Positions 9,038 through 16,011 of a stretch of 23,435 bases of DNA are shown here, piece after piece; positions within the stretch are counted from its first letter, which is position 1; every line of letters starts with the position of its first letter. The stretch is from Deltaproteobacteria bacterium RBG_13_61_14 (GTDB taxonomy: Bacteria; RBG-13-61-14): NCBI GenBank assembly GCA_001797815.1, contig MGQK01000036.1:1565-24999 (forward strand), written 5' to 3'. Both the position numbers and the translations under genes were made by a program. The notes beneath the pieces were generated by a model. The model did no database searches, was not told where the DNA came from, and saw nothing but the letters and a program-made list of their open reading frames with translations.

Positions 9038-10458
9038 GGCACGGCCAACGGGTCTCCATGATTCTCTTGGGCCTGGCCCTTTTCATCGGATCCCTGATTT
9101 GGCTTTCGCAGCGGAAACCTCCGGCGCCGGCCCGACCCGATCAAGGGCCGCAGCCCCTGATCCCATGGCCGCGGCAGGTGGTGAGCCTGCGCTTGGAAAA
9201 TGAGAAGGGACAGTTCCGGTTTGTTCGCGGGAAAGATGAGAATGAGTGGCAATTGGTGGAACCCGCGCCGACCCAGATGGATCCGATCTATGCCAGCATC
9301 ATGTGTGGCCACTTCCTGGGCCTGAAAAAGGAGCGGATCGTGGGCCAGGGCGACCAGGACCTCGAAAAGTTCGGGCTCCACCAGCCGCCGGGCCGGGGGA
9401 CCTATTTTTTCCGGGGGGACCAGCCGGAGCTCTTGCTCGAACTCGGCAAGATAACCCCGATCCAGAAAAACCTCTACGCCCGGGTGGTCGGCCGGCCGGA
9501 AATTTTTTTAGTGGATCGAATCGTTTATCAATACCTGGATCGGGACCTGGATAGCTTCCGCCTGCGCAAGTTGACCTTGACCCAGCCCCAGGAGCTCACC
9601 AGCGTGGATATCCAGTATTTGGATTCCCGGGCGCAGCCATGGTTTCCCCTCGGCGGCTCGAGCCGGTTTATCTCCCAAGTCAGTCCCACGGGAACTAAAT
9701 GGATCATGTTGGAACCTTTCCAGGAGACCGTGGATACCAACACGATTTACAAATTTGTGCAAAGCCTGGGAAACCTGGCGGTGCGGAGCCAGGAAATCCC
9801 GAGCGATGCCGGCTCCCGGTTCGGCCTCGACCGACCGGTGCTGGGGGTCGCCCTTGAACACAAAGACCACAACTTGGAGCGGTTGCTCTTCAGCCGGCCT
9901 CAGCCGGAGAAGCCCGTGTTTTATGCCCGCAACAGCTCATGGAATCTGGTCTTCGAGATTCCCCTCGCCAATATGGCCGCGACCTTCAATCAAGATTTCC
10001 GGCGAGTGTTCCTGCTGGATCCCGACAGCCAGGACCTCATGACCAAGATAGCGGTAACCTTTCCGTCCCACCCGGAGTGGAACTATACACTGGTTCAAGC
10101 AACCCTGGCGACCTGGATTTTGGAAGATGAGCCCAACCGGCCGCTGCATCCCTTTGCCCTCTCGTGGGTGATCTCCCCCCTGAGCGAGGTCCCGCTCCAA
10201 AGCTATTATGTTTATGATCGGAAGGAGAGTTCGGCTCGCTTCGGCCTCGAATCCCCGCGAGCCGTGATCCAGCTTTACAATGGCGCGGTTCCAATCGGCA
10301 AGCTCGTCATCGGCGCCGCCACTTCCAAGCCGAACGGATGTTATGTGCTCGACCGCCAGCGGGATGCCCGGTTTTGGGTATCCAATGATCTTTATGAAAA
10401 AATCCCTCACCAGCGCAAAGTGTTTTACCTTCAGGAGACCGAAAAAGCGGCTCCGTAA
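9034..10458 (+). CDS. DUF4340-type membrane-anchored protein
   Basis: A 474-residue protein with an N-terminal membrane anchor (about residues 7-25) and a long extracytoplasmic region. The repeated architecture shows motifs such as QFRFVRGKDENEWQLVEP and DLEKFGLHQP, then a second related half (RFGLDRPVLGVALEH, RFGLESPRAVIQLYNG). This matches proteins annotated DUF4340, which regularly follow GldG-like genes. I chose ATG 9034 because it overlaps the upstream stop as ATGA and has GGAG 6 nt upstream; a GTG at 9022 is possible. It is presumably a periplasmic partner of the exporter. The C-terminus ends in a charged tail without a second membrane helix. Confidence 0.9.
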   Translation: MRHGQRVSMILLGLALFIGSLIWLSQRKPPAPARPDQGPQPLIPWPRQVVSLRLENEKGQFRFVRGKDENEWQLVEPAPTQMDPIYASIMCGHFLGLKKERIVGQGDQDLEKFGLHQPPGRGTYFFRGDQPELLLELGKITPIQKNLYARVVGRPEIFLVDRIVYQYLDRDLDSFRLRKLTLTQPQELTSVDIQYLDSRAQPWFPLGGSSRFISQVSPTGTKWIMLEPFQETVDTNTIYKFVQSLGNLAVRSQEIPSDAGSRFGLDRPVLGVALEHKDHNLERLLFSRPQPEKPVFYARNSSWNLVFEIPLANMAATFNQDFRRVFLLDPDSQDLMTKIAVTFPSHPEWNYTLVQATLATWILEDEPNRPLHPFALSWVISPLSEVPLQSYYVYDRKESSARFGLESPRAVIQLYNGAVPIGKLVIGAATSKPNGCYVLDRQRDARFWVSNDLYEKIPHQRKVFYLQETEKAAP

Positions 10459-10479
10459 CCCCGATGCAGGAGAGAAGAC

Positions 10480-10674
10480 ATGGCTGAGACCCACGTACCA
10501 ACCTTTGATCAACGGATTGTGGAAATGATCCTCCGGGACGGATCGTTGAGCGAAAAAGATTTCCGGCAGTTTTTGAAAAACCTGCCGGACCTGGACGGAC
10601 AATGGGAAGAAGTTCAAATCCCCTTGCCCGGGCAACGCTCCAGCCATTCCCCGGGCCGGTCATCCTCCAAATGA
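10480..10674 (+). CDS. Small hypothetical protein (64 aa)
   Basis: The frame has a clear Shine-Dalgarno (AGGAGAG) and ATG, placed 21 nt after the DUF4340 stop. Residues 7-42 look like a folded helical segment (FDQRIVEMILRDGSLSEKDF, then QFLKNLPDLDGQWEEV). The rest is a Ser/Gly/Arg-rich tail. No signal peptide or membrane segment is seen, so it is probably cytoplasmic. The stop overlaps the start of the next micro-gene (ATGA). Position suggests an accessory of the exporter operon. I do not recognise the family. Confidence 0.65.
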   Translation: MAETHVPTFDQRIVEMILRDGSLSEKDFRQFLKNLPDLDGQWEEVQIPLPGQRSSHSPGRSSSK

Positions 10675-10802
10675 GCCGGTCCGCCCGGCCCTTGGCCTGG
10701 CGAAAATGGGCGGGCCGATTCCTGCTCGCGGCCCTGCTCCTCTACCTGACCCTTTATTTCCTGGGCACGGTGGAGGATCTTTTTCGGCTGGGATGCTTCT
10801 AA
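10671..10802 (+). CDS. Single-span membrane micro-protein (43 aa)
   Basis: ATG at 10671 overlaps the preceding stop as ATGA. The product has a basic N-terminus (SRSARPLAWRKW), one predicted membrane helix (about residues 14-34) and a short tail ending LFRLGCF, an inside-positive topology. The frame is open further upstream to 10602, but the ATGA overlap argues for the short form. Such small proteins often stabilise membrane complexes. A role with the Gld-type exporter is inferred from location only. Confidence 0.6.
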   Translation: MSRSARPLAWRKWAGRFLLAALLLYLTLYFLGTVEDLFRLGCF

Positions 10803-10829
10803 AAGAGCATAGATCGAGGAGGTGGGGTC

Positions 10830-11252
10830 ATGCCCGATGACGAGAGCAACGATGCGAAAGAAAAAGGATTTGCCGTCTCCGACCGGAGGGTGGGAGTAGA
10901 GGAGTCGGCCCCCCCGGCCGAGGCCCCGCTCAAAGCCGCGGATCAAGCCCCGCCCGCCCCGGCCGCGCCGGCGGCAGGTCCGGCCCCTGCCGAGGCCAGA
11001 CCATTTCCGGAAATCACCTTCCCTACTTTTTTGCTCTCGCTCAGCACCTCGGCCTTGATGCACCTGGGGCTGATTCCCAACCCCTTAAGCGGCCAGATGG
11101 AAAAAGACCTGCCCCTGGCCAAACAGAGCATTGACCTGCTTAACCTGATCCGCCGGAAGACTCAGGGCAACCTCGAGCCGGATGAAGCCCAACTCCTTGA
11201 CAGTATTCTTTACGACCTCCGGATGAAGTATGTAGAGGCGCGCAAGGAATAA
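10830..11252 (+). CDS. DUF1844 family protein
   Basis: A 140-residue protein with a strong Shine-Dalgarno (GAGGAGGT). Residues 1-60 are acidic and then Ala/Pro-rich, probably disordered. Residues 60-137 match the DUF1844 pattern: FPTFLLSLSTSALMHLGLIP, then DLPLAKQSIDLLNLIRRKT, then NLEPDEAQLLDSILYDLRM. The family is common in Deltaproteobacteria-like and related genomes and has no established function. It lies 4 nt upstream of the second HtrA protease gene, and similar proteins are often found near envelope genes. Confidence 0.9.
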   Translation: MPDDESNDAKEKGFAVSDRRVGVEESAPPAEAPLKAADQAPPAPAAPAAGPAPAEARPFPEITFPTFLLSLSTSALMHLGLIPNPLSGQMEKDLPLAKQSIDLLNLIRRKTQGNLEPDEAQLLDSILYDLRMKYVEARKE

Positions 11253-11256
11253 AACC

Positions 11257-12708
11257 GTGAAACTCAAACCGTCCCTTTTCTTCCTCGCCGCGTGCCTGTT
11301 GCTGTTCACCGGACTCCCGGTCCCGGCCCAAACCGGCAAACCCTTTTGGCAGGAAGCGCCAGGCCAAACGATTCACCCGTTGGTGGAGTTCATCCCGGCC
11401 TCGTTCGCGCCTTTGGCGGAAAAAGTCAACCCGGCCGTGGTCACCGTCTATTCCACCAAGGTGAGCAAGGCCCCCCTCGGCCAGGGGTCCTTTCCCTTTT
11501 TCGGCCCCCAGCATGATTTTCGCCGGGAAGGGGTCGCCTCCGGTTTTATCTTGACCGCGGACGGTTACATCCTGACCAACAACCATGTGGTTTCGGACTC
11601 GAACCAGGTCAAGGTGGCAGTGGGCGTCAAAGGTCAAAAGGATTACGACGCCAAGGTGATCGGCGTGGACCCGAAAACCGACGTGGCCTTGATTAAAATC
11701 GAAGCCGCGGAACTGCCCACCGTGGCGCTGGGTGATTCGGATCAGCTCCGGGTGGGGGACTGGGTAGCCGCGATCGGCAGCCCCTTTACCGGACCCCGGG
11801 GAGGCCCTCAATTCCACCATACCCTGACCGTGGGCGTGGTCAGCGCCAAGGGCCGGCGCCTGGGGATCGGCCCTTATGACGACTTCATCCAGACCGATGC
11901 CTCGATCAACCCCGGCAACTCCGGCGGGCCGCTGGTCAACCTCAACGGCGAGGTGGTGGGGATCAATACCCTGATCATCTCCCCGGGCATGAGCGGCGGC
12001 AACGTGGGCCTGGGCTTTGCCATCCCCATCAACCTGGCCAAGTCCATCCTGACCCAGCTCAAGGACAAGGGAAAAGTCTCCCGGAGCTGGATCGGCGTTT
12101 CCGTCCAGGAAGTCACCCCCGAGCTGGCCGAATCCTTCGGTCTCTCCGAACCCCGGGGCGCTCTGGTGGCGCAGGTGCTCAAGGGCAGCCCCGCGGCTAA
12201 GGTCGGGCTGGAGGCAGGGGACATCATAATGGAATTTGCCGGCACGCCGATCCAGAGCTCGGCGGACCTGCCCGCGCTGGCCGCGCTTTACGGCATCGGC
12301 AAAAAGGCCGAACTCAAGTTCCTGCATAACGGCAAGGAAGAATCCCGCGTCATCACCCTGGCCGCGATGCCGGAGGAAAAAGAGCTGGCCGCCCGCACCG
12401 AAGAGACGGGCAAGCCGGCCCGCAACGTCCTCGGCCTCAAAGTGAAAGAATTGACCCCCGCGCTCGCCTCCGAGTTGGGCTACGAAGGACTCTCCGGCGC
12501 GGTGGTGGCCGCGAAGGACCCCAACGGGCCTCTGGCCGGCCAGGACATCCAGCCCGGCGACCTGATCCAGAAGATCAACTCCACTCCCGTGCAGAACGTC
12601 CAGGATTTCGAGCGCGCGGTCAAAACCCTTCGGCCCGGCCGCATCGTCCGCTTCTACCTCCGCCGCGGCGACGCCTCCCTCTTCCTCGCCTTCCCCCTGG
12701 GACAGTAA
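11257..12708 (+). CDS. HtrA/DegQ-type periplasmic serine protease
   Basis: A 483-residue Deg protease. A Sec signal peptide (residues 1-24, LFFLAACLLLFTGLPVPAQ) suggests a soluble periplasmic form. The triad is His110 (TNNHV), Asp142 (KTDVALIKI) and Ser222 (GNSGGPLVN). Two PDZ domains follow (about 280-375 and 395-480); each has a hydrophobic ligand loop and a GDII/GDLI strand. The start is GTG at 11257. Unlike the upstream HtrA of this operon it lacks a lipobox, so the two enzymes probably work in different places (free versus membrane-tethered). It is the last gene before a repeat island; no strong terminator was seen. Confidence 0.95.
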   Translation: MKLKPSLFFLAACLLLFTGLPVPAQTGKPFWQEAPGQTIHPLVEFIPASFAPLAEKVNPAVVTVYSTKVSKAPLGQGSFPFFGPQHDFRREGVASGFILTADGYILTNNHVVSDSNQVKVAVGVKGQKDYDAKVIGVDPKTDVALIKIEAAELPTVALGDSDQLRVGDWVAAIGSPFTGPRGGPQFHHTLTVGVVSAKGRRLGIGPYDDFIQTDASINPGNSGGPLVNLNGEVVGINTLIISPGMSGGNVGLGFAIPINLAKSILTQLKDKGKVSRSWIGVSVQEVTPELAESFGLSEPRGALVAQVLKGSPAAKVGLEAGDIIMEFAGTPIQSSADLPALAALYGIGKKAELKFLHNGKEESRVITLAAMPEEKELAARTEETGKPARNVLGLKVKELTPALASELGYEGLSGAVVAAKDPNGPLAGQDIQPGDLIQKINSTPVQNVQDFERAVKTLRPGRIVRFYLRRGDASLFLAFPLGQ

Positions 12709-12734
12709 ATCTCCGAAAGAGGAAAGAAGCTTAA

Positions 12735-13290
12735 TCCACGAAGGACACGAAGGGACACGAAAAAAGAAAGAGGAAGCAAAAAGAAGAAGAGAGGCATCCA
12801 CAGATTACGCAGATTGTTTTCTTCGAACGTGGACGTGAACGGATTCTTCAGCAGTCAGGTCAAGAAAAATAAATCCACAGATTACATAGATTTCACAGAT
12901 TTCCGATCCTTGAACTTGAACTGATTCTTCAATAGAGGCCCTAACCCGACATACGACATACGATATACGACATACATTCTTCAAGATCATTCACGAAGGA
13001 CACGAAGCGCACTAAGATTCTTTGTTCACAAACGACTTTAGTGGCGTTGCTGACTTTAGGGGCGCGGCTGACTTTAGGGGCGCGGGTGCCCTCACCCGCA
13101 ATCCTTACAAATAAAGCTTCGCCATATTCAGCAAAAAGCACTATATTACAGCAGGTTATAACCACAATCGCCATCATCGTTTTCAAGGTCATATTTGCCA
13201 TTCTACTGTCCCTCTATTTATGTAAAAATGGTGCAGTTTTTAAAGCCAGCGGATAGTGCTTATTCGTGTCCCTTCGTGTCCTTTCGTGGA
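12735..13290. repeat. Near-perfect long inverted repeats bounding a 556-bp segment
   Basis: The left arm 12735-12761 and right arm 13263-13290 are reverse complements over 27 positions with one extra T in the right arm. Between them lie the CGTATGTCG repeat, the GACTTTAGG tandem and copy B of the micro-ORF element. No transposase is present. It could be a non-autonomous element or two members of a dispersed family in opposite orientation. Confidence 0.5.
13133..13242 (-). repeat. Copy B of the duplicated leader plus micro-ORF start
   Basis: A 41-nt leader beginning TAAAAACTGCA, then ATG at 13201 and 23 codons that align with copy A at 1413-1523 with one single-base gap in the leader. The start peptide is signal-like (MTLKTMMAIVVITCCNIVLF), followed by AEYGEALFVRIAGEG and then by translated GACTTTAGG-type repeats to a stop at 12941. 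Whether the frame is expressed is unknown; the conserved leader and codon-level alignment are the main reasons to consider it. Confidence 0.5.
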
Positions 13291-13551
13291 TAATTCCTTC
13301 TTCTTCTCCTTTTTGAGCCTTTGAGCTTTGGTGGTTAATCCTTCCTTTCCTCCTCTTGGTGTCCCTTAGTGTTCCTTCGTGGATAGATCCCTTTGTTGTT
13401 TTTCTATCCGCGTTAATCCGCGTTAATCTGCGGTTAAAATTATCTTTCTAAATAAAAAGATCTTGCCGGATTGCAATGCAGATTACGCAGATTTCTTCAA
13501 CACCAAACTTGAACGTGAACCTGAACGTGAACGTATCCGAGTTCATGCCGT

Positions 13552-13580
13552 TTGAATAACGAGCCGCTTTGTGCTAAAAT
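13552..13580 (+). promoter_or_regulatory. Candidate promoter of the first toxin-antitoxin pair
   Basis: TTGAAT (13552-13557), a 17-nt spacer and TAAAAT (13575-13580), with TG at 13572-13573 giving an extended -10. It lies 36 nt before the antitoxin start. Confidence 0.5.
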
Positions 13581-13615
13581 TCCTTTAGTGAAAGCAGGGT
13601 GCGGGAGGCGTTAGC

Positions 13616-13828
13616 ATGAAAACAGAACGAGCCACGGCAGAAGTTTTTTTCACGGCCTTCAAAGCGCTCAGTCCTGCCGAACGGGAAGCCTTTATCGGGA
13701 AAGTGGTGGGCGACCCTCGTCTCCGGGAAGACCTCCTGGACCTGGCCTTGATTGAAGAAGCCAAGCAAAGCCGAGGCAAATCCGTTTCCGCCAAAGATTA
13801 TTTTGCCCGGCGCCGGAGGGAAGGTTGA
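13616..13828 (+). CDS. Putative antitoxin of a RelBE/ParDE-type pair
   Basis: A 70-residue protein with ATG at 13616 and GGGAGGCG upstream. Residues 15-45 (ALSPAEREAFIGKVVGDPRL, then REDLLDLALI) are helical and resemble short antitoxins found before RelE-type toxins. The basic C-terminus (YFARRRREG) may bind the toxin. It overlaps the toxin gene as TTGA, so production is coupled. Assignment as antitoxin depends mainly on the partner gene. Confidence 0.75.
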   Translation: MKTERATAEVFFTAFKALSPAEREAFIGKVVGDPRLREDLLDLALIEEAKQSRGKSVSAKDYFARRRREG

Positions 13829-14082
13829 ACTACGAGGTCGAGCTGGCCCCTCCAGCGCAAAAAGACCTTGACGCATTCCGGGGCAAGCTCCTGGCAAAAT
13901 TTGAAACCCTGATCCTGGCTTTATCCGACAATCCCCGACCGCGCCATTCCAAGAAGCTGAGCGGCGGCGGGTCTAACTGGCGGATCCGCAGCGGCGCTTA
14001 CCGAATCCTTTATGAAATTGACGAAAAGAGAAAGACGGTCCGGGTTTATCGGATTGCCCATCGCAAAGATGTTTACAAGTAA
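13825..14082 (+). CDS. RelE/ParE-family toxin
   Basis: An 85-residue protein beginning with TTG at 13825, overlapping the antitoxin stop and preceded by GGAGGGAAGG. The pattern AQKDLDAFRGKLLAKFETLI, then LSGGGSNWRIRSGAYRILYE, then VRVYRIAHRKDVYK is the full RelE fold signature, including the typical final HRKDVY. Such toxins cleave mRNA at the ribosome (RelE) or target gyrase (ParE); RelE is more likely from this signature but the target cannot be proven here. Confidence 0.88.
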   Translation: MNYEVELAPPAQKDLDAFRGKLLAKFETLILALSDNPRPRHSKKLSGGGSNWRIRSGAYRILYEIDEKRKTVRVYRIAHRKDVYK

Positions 14083-14354
14083 ATTGGGCGATCATGTCCA
14101 AGGTCCAACTCTGACCCCAAACTTTGAAGGCTCTGAACTGTGAACCGTCAACTGCGAACTTGCAAAAAGTGGCTCCCGATTTCTTGCAGTAATTGACTAT
14201 TGACGACCTGACCCCGATTCCCGGGCCAGGACCACGGCCTGACCTTTTGCCGCAAGCCCAAACTGAGCGCGGTGCGCAAGGCCGGCCGCTGAGCCGCGGC
14301 TGCCGGCACCAGCGCCACTAAAGTCTTTACGAGGTATTGAACCTGTACATTCGC
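14083..14354. other. Gene-free stretch between toxin and ligase promoter
   Basis: No supported gene. A GC-rich part at 14220-14292 has one short frame (GQDHGLTFCRKPKLSAVRK, ending at a TGA) that reads like the tail of a lost gene, but I cannot assign it. A CGCCACTAAAGTC unit at 14314-14326 is the reverse complement of one at 13034-13046, linking this region to the repeat families. Confidence 0.35.
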
Positions 14355-14383
14355 TTGAAGATTCCGGCCAATTAGCCTAGAAT
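14355..14383 (+). promoter_or_regulatory. Candidate promoter of the acyl-CoA ligase operon
   Basis: TTGAAG (14355-14360), a 17-nt spacer and TAGAAT (14378-14383). It lies 60 nt before the ATG. A perfect inverted repeat overlaps it. Confidence 0.5.
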
Positions 14384-14387
14384 CTTC
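14357..14387. promoter_or_regulatory. Inverted-repeat operator candidate over the ligase promoter
   Basis: GAAGATTC (14357-14364) and GAATCTTC (14380-14387) are exact reverse complements, with centres 23 bp apart. One arm covers the -35 box and the other the -10 box, so a dimeric protein bound here would block RNA polymerase. Repression by a lipid-responsive regulator is possible but speculative. Confidence 0.5.
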
Positions 14388-14443
14388 GGGGAGAAGGGCA
14401 TCCTGGCTGACCCGATGATCGGCTGAAGCGAGGAGAGGTGTTC

Positions 14444-15958
14444 ATGACTTTGAAGGACCTGTTAATCGAGCGGGCGAAGAAGCTCGGGAAGAAGACTTAC
14501 CTTTACTGGGAAGACCTGGAGATTTCCTACGAGGGGCTGTGGCAGATCGCGCGCTCGATCGCCCACCACCTGATCGCGCGGGGCATCGAGAAGAACGACA
14601 AGGTCTGCATCCTCCTCTACAACCGCCCGGAATACGTTTACTGCCTTTACGGGGTGACCGCGGCCGGGGCGGTGCTGGTGCCGATCAATTCCCAGTTCAA
14701 GCCGGACGAGGCGCAGTATATCCTGAAGAACTCGGACGCCAAGATTTTAATCACCTCGCCCGAGTTCAAGGACCTGGTCAAGCAGGTGCGGCCGCAGTGC
14801 CCGGAGCTGAAAGAGGTGATCATGCTGGACGAGGAGGTTGCGGGGACCACGCTGTTCCAGGAGTTTTTGGAGCCGGTCAAGAATTTCGAGGAGCGGGAGG
14901 TGAAGGACGAGGACATTGCCGGGATCATCTACACCTCCGGCACCACCGGTTACCCCAAGGGCGTGCTGCTCACCCACAAGAATTACACGGTCAACGCCGA
15001 CCAGGTGGCGGCCGCGGCCCAGATGACGGAAAAAGACCGGTTCCTCTGCATCCTCCCGCTCTTCCACGTCAACGGCCAGATCGTGACCACCCTGGCCCCG
15101 CTCTTTGCCGGCGGGTCCATGATCCTGCTCAAGGGCTTCTCGCCCAAGGAGTTCCTGCCCAAGCTCGCGCGCTTTCGGGCCACCGCCTTCTCCGGGGTCC
15201 CGACCGTTTATGCCATCTTGAATAACCTGCCCGACGCCGAGCAGTTCGACCTTTCCCAGCTCCGCTTCTGCATCTGCGGGGCGGCGCCGATGCCGGTGGA
15301 GGTGTTCGAGACCTTCGAGCGCAAATACAAGGCCTTCATCCTCGAGGGCTACGGGCTTTCCGAGGGCACCTGCGCCAGCTCGATCAACCCGCTCGGGGGC
15401 CGGCGCAAGATCGGCTCGATCGGGGTGCCGCTCGCGGGCCAGGAGCTGAAGATCTTCGACGAGCGGGACCGGGAGCTGCCTTCGGGCAAGATCGGGGAGA
15501 TCGTGGTCCGGGGCGAGAACGTGATGCAGGGCTACTACCGGAACGAGGAGGCGACCAAGGAGACCTTGCGGGGCGGGTGGCTGCACACCGGGGACCTGGG
15601 CTACGTGGACCCGGACGGCTACTTCTTCATTGTCGGCCGCAAGAAGGAGATGATCATCCGGGGGGGCGAGAACATTTATCCCAAGGAGATCGAGGAAGTG
15701 CTTTACCGGCACCCGGCCGTTGCCGAGGCCGCAGTGGTGGGGGTGCCGGACAAGATCTGGGGGGAGGAAGTGGCCGCGTTCCTCGTGCTCAAGCCGGACG
15801 CGGAGCTGAAGGCGCAGGAAGTGATTGACTACTGCAAGGCGCACCTGGCCAACTACAAGTGCCCGCGGCGGGTGGAATTCACGGAGTCCTTCCCCAAGAC
15901 CGCGACCGGCAAGATCCAAAAGAACAAGATCCTGGACCAATACCGGAAGCGGAGCTGA
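14444..15958 (+). CDS. AMP-forming acyl-CoA ligase (long-chain fatty acid-CoA ligase family)
   Basis: A 504-residue adenylate-forming enzyme that activates a carboxylic acid with ATP and, usually, CoA. Motifs: YTSGTTGYPKGV (163-174), YGLSEGT (303-309), GWLHTGDLGYVD (378-389), the hinge GRKKEMIIRGGENIYPKEIE (398-417) and the catalytic Lys490 in PKTATGKIQ. The length suits the class, with no carrier-protein domain. ATG 14444 is preferred because AGGAGAGG is correctly spaced; GTG 14438 is in frame but overlaps that site. The acid used cannot be read from the sequence. Two glycosyltransferase-like membrane proteins follow closely, so the enzyme may serve lipid or cell-envelope synthesis rather than fatty-acid breakdown. 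Confidence 0.93.
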   Translation: MTLKDLLIERAKKLGKKTYLYWEDLEISYEGLWQIARSIAHHLIARGIEKNDKVCILLYNRPEYVYCLYGVTAAGAVLVPINSQFKPDEAQYILKNSDAKILITSPEFKDLVKQVRPQCPELKEVIMLDEEVAGTTLFQEFLEPVKNFEEREVKDEDIAGIIYTSGTTGYPKGVLLTHKNYTVNADQVAAAAQMTEKDRFLCILPLFHVNGQIVTTLAPLFAGGSMILLKGFSPKEFLPKLARFRATAFSGVPTVYAILNNLPDAEQFDLSQLRFCICGAAPMPVEVFETFERKYKAFILEGYGLSEGTCASSINPLGGRRKIGSIGVPLAGQELKIFDERDRELPSGKIGEIVVRGENVMQGYYRNEEATKETLRGGWLHTGDLGYVDPDGYFFIVGRKKEMIIRGGENIYPKEIEEVLYRHPAVAEAAVVGVPDKIWGEEVAAFLVLKPDAELKAQEVIDYCKAHLANYKCPRRVEFTESFPKTATGKIQKNKILDQYRKRS

Positions 15959-16011
15959 GCCGGCCATGGCCTGGGGCAGCCGTTCGGGCGGAGACTGAGC
16001 GCGAGCCGGCT

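Larger units (their letters stand above)
12709..13540. repeat. Intergenic repeat island
   Basis: No convincing gene, but many short repeats. CACGAAGGACACGAA-type units lie at 12735-12761 and 12991-13008, with inverted versions at 13263-13290 and 13358-13385. CCACAGATTACGCAGATT-type units lie at 12797-12815, 12873-12902 and 13479-13494, with an inverted form at 13406-13437. CGTATGTCG-type repeats lie at 12939-12975, GACTTTAGGGGCGCGG tandem units at 13033-13083, and GAACGTGAAC-type units at 13507-13533. Comparable units recur at 22847-22876 and 23066-23097. Confidence 0.7.

Noticed and set aside
11140-12801. 553-codon minus-strand open frame
   Set aside because: It is antisense to a clear HtrA protease; its composition is typical of a complementary-strand shadow.
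13041-13256. 71-codon plus-strand frame in the repeat island
   Set aside because: It is made of GACTTTAGG-type repeats plus the antisense of the micro-ORF element; there is no ribosome binding site.
12709-13540. CRISPR array
   Set aside because: The repeats are irregularly spaced, occur in both orientations and have no uniform spacers or cas genes.
14747-15967. 406-codon minus-strand open frame
   Set aside because: It is antisense to the acyl-CoA ligase, whose motifs are all intact on the plus strand.
15859-16011. Upstream extension of the first glycosyltransferase gene into the ligase gene
   Set aside because: It would overlap the conserved ligase C-terminus and adds polar sequence without family resemblance.
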